Origin: Fonticula-like sp. SCN 57-25
Lineage: Eukaryota > Nucleariida > Rotosphaerida
DNA length: 31,515 nucleotides
NCBI GenBank assembly: GCA_001724245.1
Contig: MEDX01000118.1
Location: 1 to 31,515, forward strand
Reading direction: 5' to 3'
Shown: positions 1 to 12,000 of the stretch, piece by piece
How the letters are laid out: each line of letters begins with the position of its first letter
Position numbering within the stretch: the first letter of the stretch is position 1
Program-made: the position numbers and the translations under genes
Notes under the pieces: generated by a model
The model's database searches: none
Told to the model about the DNA's origin: nothing
The model's input: only the letters and a program-made list of their open reading frames with translations

Positions 1-686
1 TGTGATGCTATAGCACTGAGACGACACAGCGTTAGTTCCCGGAGCTAATGTGACGCACCTTGTGTAACAACTCATAAACCATAAAGTACAATCGTCACAA
101 TTGCTCATCTCGCCTTCAAGTTGGAAGCGAGTCCTTTTGGACATTGCATAATGGTGCGCAAAATGGAGAGCGCTTCACAGTACTTTTCAATTGCACCTGA
201 GGTGGGTGGGGGGCACTGTGCGAAGGCCAGGATACAATGCAACAGGGCGTAAAAGTGTGAAAAATGAGCTATTAAAGCATAAACTTGCTATAAAAGCTGT
301 CAAGTGTCAACAAGCAACACAAGCAACACATTTTGTTTTGCTTGGATGCATGCCTGCTCCTCTCTCGAGACCTCAACGCCTTATTCATGGGTACCACTCA
401 GATTCCCCTCGAAGCAAAGCTTGCAGGGGTACAACAGCTTCATCTGGCGAGTGGTGTTTCTGATTGAATATTTAGCCCATCTTCATTAACCAATCGTGAG
501 TAAGTAAAAGGTGAGAAAAGGATGTGATAGGATGATTGTCTAATCAAGCAATCTGATTCGCTCAATTCGTTTACATCGTCGTGTGGATTTGTTGTTTGAA
601 GTGGTTCCGAATACCGGTATCATACTTGTGGCATTTCCAAAGAAATATTGTTCAACTATTGGCGCTGCAAGAGAGCTGCTGTACGA
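1..686. other. Gene-poor left flank, no supported gene
   Basis: I see no convincing coding region here. The short open frames are not codon-biased and match no family I know. Compared with the rest of the window the stretch is rich in A and T. No tRNA or other RNA gene was recognised by eye. Confidence 0.5.
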
Positions 687-1038
687 TATTGGTCCTGAGT
701 GTAAACGTTCCGTCCTTGTAAGCGTAGCACGCGGGTGTCAGGAGCCACCACCACCACCACTACACGGGCCGCGCCCTTCGGCACCACGCGCACCACTTCC
801 GTGACCAACACCATTCGTCTCGCCTCGTCACGAGCTCTCGAACGCACTCTGAATCATCGCTCTACGACAAGTATTCGCGGAGATACGATATACACGATAT
901 CAGGAATCACCGCCCGATCCCTTCACGGTCAACCATCGGCCCAGATAGCGGCTCCTCGATCGAGCCAACACTATCGCTGACCCGGCACACGCGCACAGAC
1001 GTGCTACGCGTCCAGGACGTTTACACGCAGGACCAATA
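687..1038. repeat. 352-bp element with terminal inverted repeats (MITE-like)
   Basis: The first 22 bases (687-708) are the reverse complement of the last 22 (1017-1038) with one mismatch. A second 9-base inverted match, CGTAGCACG at 723-731 against CGTGCTACG at 1000-1008, sits just inside. The interior is non-coding and includes a CAC triplet run near 747-762. Each end carries a CCAAT box (ATTGG at 688-692, CCAAT at 1033-1037). This looks like a small non-autonomous DNA element or the remains of one. I see no clear target-site duplication at the borders, so a chance or regulatory inverted repeat is not excluded. Confidence 0.5.
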
Positions 1039-1599
1039 GCGCGCACTATAGCTGGCCTGCAGGACGCCCACGCTAATCAACGGACAGCGTGCGGCGTACA
1101 CGCCTTTCAGTTTTTCTCTACCTGGTTGCGCCCTTTTTAAATACGGTGGATTTGCCTCATCCTCGTGTGTTCCTTCCTTTGCGTTACAATACAAGCTCGG
1201 CACACTGGCACACCCTTTGCGCGGGGCGCAGCCATCACATTCGCAAGTCGAGGACATTTAAAAGGTTGAGGTGTCGAGAAGTTTCATTGCGACGACAGTG
1301 TTTCATGGCATTCGAATAACCACACAAAGGTGCGTCACTTTGTCTATTTGAACTAAAGCTGTGCCGCAGCAGCAGCACAACCACCCAACAATCACAGGAT
1401 TCACAATTGCGTCACCATCCTTTATTGTGACTGTCCATCTCACCTTACCTGTCACCATCATGCCATTCCACACACCTGTCACCATTCGTCTCCGCATATC
1501 CTTTTGTAGCTCGCGTGTTTTCAGTGTCTTTTCTCTACTGCACTGGTAACAAACCTCGTTCCTAAGTAGCAGATTTCCTCCGCCATGACATTGGGGACA
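1039..1599. other. Intergenic stretch, nothing supported
   Basis: No coding region, RNA gene or repeat could be supported. It lies between the inverted-repeat element and the retroelement fragment. A minus-strand frame ending near 1303 contains two CxxC pairs but is discussed and rejected elsewhere. Confidence 0.4.
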
Positions 1600-2400
1600 A
1601 CGACGTCTTGGGTTGATCCTCAAGGACATGATGGTAGCCTGACGCCAGATCGAGCGTCGTGAAAATGGACGCGCCGGACATCTTGTCAATGAGGTCTTCC
1701 GGTTTTGTCAGCGGAAAATTGTCTCTCGTTGTCTCTGCATTGAGGGCGCGGTAATCGATGCACAGCCGCGTTGAGCCATTGGGCTTCGGTACTGTACGAG
1801 AACAATCGGTGCAGCCCACGGGCTCGTCGAGCGGACGACAAGGCCACGTTTCTCAAGCTCGTTAACTTCTTGTTCAGCAATGCTGTAGCGTTCAGGGCCG
1901 TGGCGATAGGGTGCGCGGCGAAGCGGCGCAGTGTTGCCCGTTGGAATCTCGTGTTCGACCTTGATGTAGTACCTAGTGCGCGGCCTTCGGCGGCGAAAAT
2001 GTCACGGTACTTGCTCACAATGTCGAACAACTCGGCTTGATGTGCTGTTGCAGCTCGAAGTTGCTCAACGTTCGGTCCTACTTCGTGATAATCGGGGCCT
2101 TCAGGCAGCGGCGGCATGGCTTGCTCGGTGGTGTCGGTTATTGCGACAGATGCGATCACCGCGGCGAGTTGCTCGTTGCCCGCCACTGCGCGCTAGTGCG
2201 GAGTCGTAGGCCTGATGGGAGTTCGACACGATCACTGGTCTTATCTAGGTATAGTCGTGCTCCCATGTGGCGTAAAACGTCCATCCCAATGACCATCGCG
2301 CTAATAAGGCTATTGATGACGAGAAATGCGACAATGTCGGGCTCGTGCCTTGAACCAGCGGGTTTAATCGGGGTAATGGTGACTCCAATCGGTCAGTAGG
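1600..2400 (-). mobile_element. Decayed Ty3/gypsy-type retrotransposon pol fragment
   Basis: Reading the minus strand from 2400 down to about 1600 gives three pieces in pol order. The first is the end of a retroviral-type aspartic protease, with a segment around VIGMDVLRHMGA (near 2310-2270). The second is the protease-RT linker with an IVSKYRDIFA block. The third is the start of the reverse transcriptase, with VPKPNGSTRLCIDYRALN near 1790 and LDLASGY near 1650, both diagnostic of Ty3/gypsy RT. The pieces lie in different frames, with frame changes near 2190, near 1985-1950 and near 1820. Homology stops just after the QPKT segment. There is no YxDD catalytic box, RNase H, integrase, gag or LTR, so the copy is dead and truncated at both ends. 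Confidence 0.85.
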
Positions 2401-3035
2401 TCTCATCGAAGCACCGGAATGGCCTCTACAGGAGCGACGCAGTGTTGTGAGTATGGATGCGCTTCTCTACCAAAACAGACTTGCCAAGCCAAGCCGCTAT
2501 GCATGCAGGTTGCCCTGCCCTTCACGAGGCCCTCTGTACAGTCTCTTCTCTCACCTCCTGACCAGCTGCGAGGCTAACTCATCGTCACTAGAATTGAAAG
2601 AATTCTGTGGCAGTCCTACACAGAGAGTGTCTATGACTATGGTTATGTGGTTGGATTCATGGGTTCCCTATCCCTCGGAGCGAATGTACCACGAATGTCT
2701 TTCACTGAGCTCTACCACCTATGGACACATTCATTGTTCTCGTCGATATCCGATTGCACCCTCTGTAAGCTGCATTATGTGATATGTGCGAGAAACCGTA
2801 AATCCGCACAGTGTTACCCCCTTTCAATAACAGGATGCTGCATCTGCTGGGGTTAATATAGTAGTTGTTCTCTTTTCAAGGAATGCAAAGATGGAAAAGT
2901 ATTACAATAATATTATGACTGTCTCATGCTGACACACAGCAGCACATAGATATACAACCATATCGTACATGTCAAAACTAACAATAGCATGCGCATGCAT
3001 AACCATCACTGTATGCGAGTCGTGCTATATCTATA
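2401..3035. other. Intergenic stretch, no supported gene
   Basis: The stretch lies between the retroelement fragment and the 3' end of the LRR gene. No frame shows family similarity or coding bias on either strand. It may hold further degraded retroelement sequence upstream of the protease fragment, but I cannot show that. Confidence 0.4.
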
Positions 3036-3908
3036 TCAGCGCAGCAGTGATACGGCCACCGGAGCTTGCTCTGGCTGCTCGCGAGCCTTTTCGCGCCGCT
3101 GTCTCGATTGGCTCGCGCACCTCGCGTCGCACATCACGTAAGTCAAAGGAACATTGTCGACGCTGCAGACCGTGGTGAGCTCGACATCGCGCACACAGTC
3201 GGAAAATATCCTCCCGTTGCATTGGTCGCATTGTTTTCCATCACTCGTTGCATCTCTCAATGCGCGGGCCGCCACGCATGCGTCACCCGTCATATTCTCC
3301 GCCCCTTCTTTTCTCACCAGGCGACGCAGAGAAAGCTCGTACAGCGATGGGGCCACCACGAGACTTCCTTCCTCCGACGTCCGCTTGAAATGTGGGTTGG
3401 GATGGCAAACGAGCACCTGCAGGCGAGGCAAAGAGGACACCTCCTTTGGCAATGACTGGAGCAAGTTGTTGGCAACATTGAGCTCCCGAAGATTCACAAG
3501 CGATCGAATAATGGGCGGTATGCTTGTCAAGAGGTTGTTCCGAAGCGAGAGTACCGTCAAGTTGGTCATTGAAAATAGGTGGTTTACGCTTCTTAGCGCG
3601 TTGGAATTAAGAAATACTTCGACGTCCGCGGTGATGGTCGAGTCCTTCGAGAAAGTGCGAAACAAACGTAGGTCAGTCACACAGGCCGGCAGCTGCTGCA
3701 TCTCAAGTCCGCTACATCATGTCGAAAAGTCAGCACCAAGTTCTCCCGCCAATAATCAGGTGGCGCACCTGAGCACCACCTTGGAATTGCCCGTCTCAAA
3801 CGCCTTGCTAATCGAAGTACGGACAGCCATGTTGACCTTGTTCTCGTCATCGCTGGCTTTATTATCGCGTGCTCGATCTCGAGGCGGCAGCGATCTTTGA
3901 CCCAGCAT
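3036..3908 (-). CDS. Leucine-rich repeat protein, LRRC58-like
   Basis: The protein has 271 residues from two exons, 3908-3769 and 3711-3036, joined across a 57-base intron with donor GTGCGC. Removing the intron gives one continuous frame across the junction. After a short polar N-terminus, about three LRRs are visible, with L-x-x-L-x-L-x-x-N spacing in segments such as NLTVLSLRNNLLTSIP and NLRELNVANNLLQSLP. The C-terminus has two cysteine pairs, CDQC and CDARC, about 30 residues apart around a hydrophobic stretch. The same arrangement ends the LRRC58 family and related fungal LRR proteins and is probably a small zinc fold. LRRC58 acts as a substrate adaptor for a cullin ubiquitin ligase in animals; whether that holds here is unknown. 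It is divergent from the PIG-L gene. Confidence 0.75.
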
Positions 3909-4245
3909 GGTGACAATGCCTGTATGGATGGTGACACCTACTACGAGCGTATAATAATTATGTAGGTTCTAGTTTCCCACGGGTTGGACGCCGTAGCAAG
4001 GCTCCAAAGAGTGGGTTCACAAAAAGTGGGTTCACAGTACGAATGGTGCTTCCCAGGTAGTATAAGGCCGAGACCACACAAGCCTCCTCCTAACTTGGCA
4101 CCAGTGGCAAGCGAACACGCAATCCGCCCCACAAAGACTGGAGCCGTTACAATATAATGGCCGATCAACTTTGCAGTTTGCACCGACGAGTTTGCAGTTT
4201 GCGAGTTCGTCCGCTGCGGTGGACACTACGAGCAGCGGCAGCGTG
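3909..4245. promoter_or_regulatory. Shared promoter region with two short tandem repeats
   Basis: This 337-bp gap separates the divergent starts of the LRRC58-like and PIG-L-like genes. It holds two imperfect direct duplications: a 15-base unit (AGTGGGTTCAC core) at 4010-4024 and 4025-4039, and a 21-base unit (TTTGCAGTTTGC core) at 4170-4190 and 4191-4211. The second pair lies directly upstream of the PIG-L start. No TATA box is clear. A role as transcription factor sites is inference. Confidence 0.4.
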
Positions 4246-5026
4246 ATGCAAGCTATCTATATAGCCGCTGCTATCCTACTCGCAGTTCTTGCTATTTCAT
4301 GTGCAAAGCTGTTGCGGCACCGTCCCATGTTGCATCTTGGCGATCATCTGCTGCTCGTTATCGCACATCCTGATGATGAGTGCATGTTCTTTACACCTAC
4401 GCTTACCGGGCGCCTCGCTCCGCGCGTGAGCGTGCTATGCCTTTCGTCAGGCAATGCCGACAATCTTGGCAGTACACGCAAGTTAGAACTTGTTCACAGC
4501 TGTGCCCATTTTGGCATCCCTCCTTCCAATGTGGACATAATTGATCATCCGTACGGTTCTGTGTGGGCACGGAAACCTGCTTATGCTTTCGCTTGTTCGC
4601 AGAGATCTTCAAGACGGGATGAATGCTGTCTGGCCGTCGTCAGTGGTGTCTGAAATTGTGGCAGGTGCCGTTTCGAGGCGCGAGTGTGACGTAATAGTCA
4701 CATTTGATGACCATGGGGTGTCAGGGCACCCGAACCACATTGCGGCTTTTCGCGGGGTGAGCGAGTATGCTGCGGCGAGTGACGGTGCTGTTAAGGCATA
4801 TTCGTTAAGGAGCGTTTCTCTTTTGCGCAAGTATATTGGTATGCTAGATGCTCTATTCACGTCTGCCAAGAGTCCAAGGGACGTCGTGATATTTGGGTCA
4901 TTCCAGGACGTCCTGACAGGGCAGAGCGCAATGGCCGCTCATAAATCGCAATTCGTCTGGTTTAGAAGGATCTACGTCGTTCTGTCTCGGTTCATGGTGA
5001 TCAACGAGCTTGCTCCGCTTAACTGA
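4246..5026 (+). CDS. PIGL: N-acetylglucosaminyl-phosphatidylinositol de-N-acetylase (PIG-L/GPI12 family)
   Basis: The product removes the acetyl group from GlcNAc-PI, the second step of GPI-anchor synthesis, on the cytosolic face of the ER. It has 242 residues from exons 4246-4550 and 4603-5026, with a 52-base intron (donor GTACGG). Splicing restores the family segment in which HP is followed by LQDG and a Trp. The start at 4246 is the first ATG in frame and places a hydrophobic anchor at residues 2-20, as in PIG-L. The zinc-binding AHPDDE motif is at residues 40-45 and the HGVSGHPNH motif at 139-147, both intact. The size matches the family at about 250 residues. The only other candidates would be other LmbE-like deacetylases, but the anchor and the two motifs favour PIG-L. 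Confidence 0.9.
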
Positions 5027-5313
5027 GCGGTCGTGTACACTATTTGAATACTGCATGATGTAGACTGCAATATGATTGGCACCCTTATCCCTTGCCCACT
5101 ACCATATGGTCCAAATATTGCGTGTAGGCAGGTGCCAAAGAACAGTTCAGTGCGGTCAGGGTGCAGGCGCAACTTCTGTTTCCTCAACAAAGTGGACAAT
5201 TACATGTCAGAGAATAGTGAACATAGTTGGAGGCACAATCATCGACATTACTAAGCTGCTCCCACGTGGTCATCCATTCAGGTCGTGCACTCGTGGTGGT
5301 CATCGGCACAATA

Positions 5314-6887
<1,574 letters not shown>

Positions 6888-7133
6888 TGTGCAATATGGC
6901 AATTTTTCGGTTATGGCATATCTTTTTCTTTTTTGGTTTAGCCTTTGCATGTAGTCGAGTGTTAGAGAGATATCACAATAGAAATCTATCAATCAGTAAA
7001 TTCGACACCATTCGATGCATGGTTCATTTTTATTTATTTATATAAGAACGCGATGGTAGGAAATGTGAACAGAAAGAACTAATGCGAGCCAGCGAGGGAG
7101 ATTACTGTCTGTAACCCCTAACCATCTACGCAA

Positions 7134-8759
7134 TTAGGCCATCTCAAGATCCTCCTCCGCAGGGGCGCGCTTCTTGAGCTCGAGGGGCTTGCCGGCCAGG
7201 CGCTGCAGCGACATAGTGTTAGGAAAGAAACAAAAAAACAGGTTTTCCGCACCTGGTAGATGCTGCGAATGTCAGCCGTAACCGTCTGGAAGTGAGACGT
7301 GGCGTCATACGACTTGGAGATGAACACATTGTTGCTCGTGCCATCGTTAAGAGGCTCGTACTGGTCCGAAATGCTGACGAACTTGTCGAGGACGGGGCCA
7401 AGGAGCTGGAGAGCGGGTGCAATCTCCTCCTCCGGCTTGGCCGTCTCCACGATCGTGGACACAATAGCGATGTAGTGGTTAGCAGCGCAAACGTTCTGAG
7501 CCGCCGAGAGAACAGCGATGTAGATATCTAGTGAAAAGAAGTAAGCCTCCCAGGTGTGCTGCGGTACAAAGATTTCATACCGTGGCTGCGCTTGAGCTGG
7601 TTCATGGGGATAATGAGCTGAAGGGAATCGGCATTGTCGGTGTTGGGCACGGGGTGGTTGAGAATGCAGATGGCGCGGATCACCTGGCCGACCTTCTTGA
7701 CAGCCTGAGGGGCGTACGAGGGGTCGCAGATGATAAGCTTGGCCTTGGCCACCTCACCGTCGGCCTTGACACCAACGGCCTTGCCGCTCTCGTCGTAGAC
7801 AATCTCGTCGATCTTCTTGTCAAGCATGTAGGTGCCTCCGTGAATGGCGGCAAGACGGGCGAAAGCCTGCGGCAGCTCGCCGAGACCGTAGCGGGGGTAG
7901 ATGTAGGGCGACTTGCCGTAGCGAGCCAGCGAGTTGGTGTAGAGCACCATGGCGTCCAGCGAGTGGCGAAGCGGGAGCGCCTTGTATGAGTCATCAAGGA
8001 AGAGGCACATGGCGTGGCCGACAATGTCCTGGGTTCCAGGCTCGAGCGAGTGGTACTTGTACACCTCCGACATGGGTGTCTTGTCAATGTCCATGCCGCG
8101 GAAGGTCTTGGGGTTCTTCTCGTCGTACTGGTGGATGAACTCGAAAAAGTTCTTGGCACGGCGCTTCTCAAAGAGACCCATAAGAGGCGAGGTCAGGGCC
8201 TCCGTCTCGGTGGCAGGCACCTTGGCCACGCGGCCATCACGGTAAACATAGCTGCCGCCAATCTGCTTGAACTCGAGGTAGCGGACAACATCGGTGTGAA
8301 CGAGAATGTTGACGAGGTCCTCGCAGGCCATCATAAACTTGGGCACAATATCAATGTTGTAGTCGCGGTCGCGGCCGAGCTTCTCGTTCGGGGCGGCACC
8401 GTTCTTGAACTTGCGGAAGAGGCGCGTCAGGTCAAGCGAGGCGCAATCACCACCGTAGTAGTCGTTGCGGTCCATGTGGAGCACCTTCTTGCCCTCAACG
8501 GACAAGAGGCCCGACAGAACGCACTCGGTCAGGCCAGTGCCAAGCACAATAACGTCATACTCCTCATCCTAGCAAAGAGATCGACTCGTTAGCACGGTCG
8601 GTGGCAAATCGAGGGCAAAAGGCCCAAATCGCAAATGGAAAGCAGCAGTAGCGAAATCGTTCCCCTCCCAAAAGGCAACCCCAGTTAATAAAAAACAACA
8701 CCCACAGCAGCAAGGCAAGACCGTCCGAAAAGAATAAAGAGCCCGACATTGCGTACCAT
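7134..8759 (-). CDS. GDI1: Rab GDP dissociation inhibitor
   Basis: GDI extracts prenylated GDP-bound Rab GTPases from membranes and returns them to donor compartments. The protein has 444 residues, close to the usual 445-450. Exons are 8759-8757, 8568-7581, 7527-7253 and 7202-7134. The N-terminus is the FAD-like GDI signature, with DEEYDVIVLGTGLTEC right after the first Met and DRNDYYGG soon after. Conserved blocks PKFMM, NYTNSLARYG-like and FVSISD..EP follow. The initiator ATG is a coding exon by itself: ATG is followed directly by a GTACGC donor and a 188-base intron, and the next exon opens with DEEYDV. The two downstream introns are 53 and 48 bases. The gene is divergent from WDR81 across 277 bp. 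Confidence 0.96.
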
Positions 8760-9036
8760 TGCGTCGGCAGCGGTAGCTAGTTGTGACGAACAACAAAACA
8801 AGCGTTCGCAAAAAAGTCGTCCTTGTCAATAAAAATGAAGTCAGGTGAGGTGGTTCTCATCCCCCTGAAGATGTCCATGGGGTGGAAAACTTGGCCACTC
8901 TGAAATAACGCGGGAAACAGTGAAGCGGGGTGACTATTTTCATCCCCATCGATTGCTGGCTGGGTTCACAGCGGCAACTGGTCAGGGCACAGCACCAGCG
9001 CAGCGGGACCCAGCGTCGCGCTCACCCGTTGGTGCG
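8760..9036. promoter_or_regulatory. Shared promoter of GDI and WDR81/LvsG
   Basis: This gap between two divergent start codons must carry both promoters. No TATA or CCAAT box stands out. The reading frame of the WDR81 gene stays open upstream to a GTG at 8920, but the first ATG in that frame is 9037. Confidence 0.45.
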
Positions 9037-12000
9037 ATGGGCCAGACGTTAAGCACGAGTGATCTTGTGGAGCATGTGAGAACAGATCTCGGACTAGAGT
9101 CGTCATGCGAAGTGTTTCCGTTGTTTTCGTCGTCGTCTGACGGAGGCACTTTTGCGGCCGTGGAGGTTTTTGCCCGTGATATTTCGAGTCCCGTGCTGCG
9201 CGCGGCCTTGCAACGCGTGGCCGCGCTCTCCGCAAACGGGTCGCCATCGTCAGCTTCAACGGCTCCCCAGCCTGATTCGCAGGTTCTCCGGTTCTCTGTG
9301 CAGGTCCTCTCTCGCTCCGGCCATGCATTCGAATCGAGCGCCGCGTACGAGAGCGTGAGCGAACAGATGGTGCAGAGTGCGGACGGTGATGCCGGCAGCT
9401 CCCAGCTTGATGCCTATGTTGATGAGCTGCGCGAAATGTACGGTGGGTGGCACGCGAGGCAGCTCAACTTGCTTCCCTCGCGCGCACCCTCTCAGAACCG
9501 CACCTGGATCAGGAAGCAGCTGGCCAGCAAGCAAGACGTTGTCGCCACATGTGTAACCGCATTGTTTCCAAATGTGAAGCGCCTAAAAAGCACGCCTCGC
9601 GACAAAATGCTTCCGCTTATTGCGGAGCTGCCGTCTCGGGTGTCCCCGCTAAGCGGAGGACAGCACGCAGCATCGTTGCTCTCGGTGGACATCCTGCTCG
9701 AGTCGCCAAGAGCATTTTTCCTTATTTCGCCCTACTTTCCGCTGTCCGTCGACGACTTGATCACGTACAACTTGGGAGGCTTAAATACGTCGTCGACGTA
9801 TAAACTCTTTTTGCTTTACCAGGCTCTGAAGGGCCTGGAGGCTGCCCACCGCAATGGCGTGACGCACGGGAGAATCACCGCTCAGCACCTGTTGGTGGAC
9901 GATAGATTGTGGGTTAGGTTATGCGGTCTGCGGTCTATTGCGCCTGGCGACCGGCATGTTGGTACGCCTTGGCCCCTCTGAATTCGCTTCCTTATGCTTT
10001 GACCCAGCCACACGGCGCGCCCCTCTCCTGCTGTACCGCGAGCCGCGCGTTTCGCTCACTGAACTGTGGATCAACGGTGACGTTTCCAATTTTCATTATT
10101 TAATGGCAATCAACCGTGCAGCCGGGCGACGCGAGGGCGATTCAAACTTTCACCCTGCACTGCCGTGGGTGATTGATTTCGCTGCCTCTGCCTCTGCATC
10201 AGGTGCAGACGGCGGGGAAATCATATTCCGCGATCTTTCAAAGTCAAAGTTCCGCTTGAACAAAGGTATGAAGCGCAGCGTTTTTGCGAGTTTTTCTGAC
10301 CCGACCTTTTTATTTGCCAGGCGACGAGCAGCTTGATATTACCTACTCCACTGGCCCTCATCCGCATCACATCATTGACATTTTGACCGACATTACGTAT
10401 TACGTATACATGGCACGGCGGACGCCGGTGGCCGTATTGACGCGCCATGTCCGGGCAAAGTACGAGCCGCACGAGTACCCCTCCTCAATCGCGCGAATGT
10501 ATCAGTGGTCGCCGGACGAATGCATTCCGGCCTTTTTCACCGACCCGACGGTGTTTTGCTCCATTCACAGTGACATGCCTGATCTTCAGCTTCCGCGCTG
10601 GGCATCCTCGCCGCAGGACTTTGTGCAGAAGCATATGGAGGCCCTGGAGAGCGACGTTGTTTCGCACCGCTTGCACCACTGGATTGACCTAACCTTTGGC
10701 TGCAAACTGACGGGTCGCGCGGCAGTGGACGCAAAGAACGTGCCGCTCTCGCCTGCACAGACGGGTCGAGTTGGCGAGCCGCTTCGTCGCGGGCTGGTCC
10801 AGCTCTTTCGCTCTCCTCACCCATCTCGCTCGGCATATTCCCACGGCAACGTGAGGAGCGGGAGCATTTCTATGGGGTTGCCACGCGGCAAGCCCGCACC
10901 TGAAGAGGATGAGGTGAAGAGCGCTGGGCCTGCCGCCGTGTCGTCGTCCTCTGGTGCTCTGTTCGTTGACAAAATGACAAATCTCTTGCTTTTGCCGCTC
11001 CCTGACGAGATGCGCCGTGTGCTCTCTGATCAGCGTGGTTCACCGCCGCCTGCTGGTGGCGCTGCTGCTGGAGGGCTGGTTCGCCGCACCACCAACCCGT
11101 CTCCCTCCGCCTCGCCTTCCTCCTCTTCCCTGGCGTCAGCCAGCGCGCAGCGCAAGTTTAGCGGAGACCCTCGCGTTAATTTGCGTTTGCCGTCCGCGTC
11201 CCTGTCTCCGATGCGGCAGGTGACGAGCAGCATCAATGACGATGATGAGGGTCTCCCAACCCCCGTCTCGTCCGTTGAATCTGCAAACGTCCCGGCCGAA
11301 TCGTTTGCGCCGAATCAAGGGGACAGTTTGGCCGACTCGCTGACGACGGCCTTTGCCCATGTGTCCATGCCGCCTGCTGATGTGTCCCAGACGGTAACGC
11401 TGCCGCTTTCAGTCACACCCGAGAGTCTCATTTGCAAGGTGGAGCACTTTGAAGAGACGGCTGCCTTTTCCCGGGCTTTTTCTGTGCTTGACGCTCGGGC
11501 CACAACAGGGACTGCCCCATCGCTTCCATCTCTCCGCGCTTTCATGTCGAAGCGGCAAGCAGTGGCGTCGCTTTCTGCGGCCAAGGCATCGTCCAACCAG
11601 GCGGCATCGGCGCTTTTGGACGAGGCGTTGCAGCGAACGAATGAACGGCGCAATGAATGGTCGTTTGAGGAGCGCGTTGCGAGTGACGTACGAGATGTCC
11701 TAAGCATTGCGCTGCGCCTTTTCCAGCGGGACGCGACCACCGGCTCTCCCACTTCTATGGCCGACGTACCATCTCGCTTGGCAGCCACGTGCTTACGAGC
11801 GTCGCTTCCTAAAGAGAATCTAGCCCACTGGACTGCTACTGCCATGTTGGCGCCCGAGGCGGGCCTCGGATTCCCTTCACATTTCGGTTGGATGTACGAG
11901 TTCCTGGCCAAGTTTCAGATGAGCGACTGGAAGGAGAGGCTCGCCTTTGCCGACACGTACATTACCGAAATCTGCGAGCTTCCAGATCCTAGCTTCCACT

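Noticed and set aside
1303-1689. Minus-strand 128-codon frame with CPQC...CYQC resembling a zinc ribbon
   Set aside because: It is a second frame across the RT fragment (the LDLASGYH segment reads in another frame of the same DNA), has no bias or family match, and starts inside the retroelement.
8014-8592. Long plus-strand frame opposite Rab GDI, and similar frames opposite WDR81, ERCC1 and the convertase
   Set aside because: They are shadows of biased codons of the real genes on the other strand, without family similarity.
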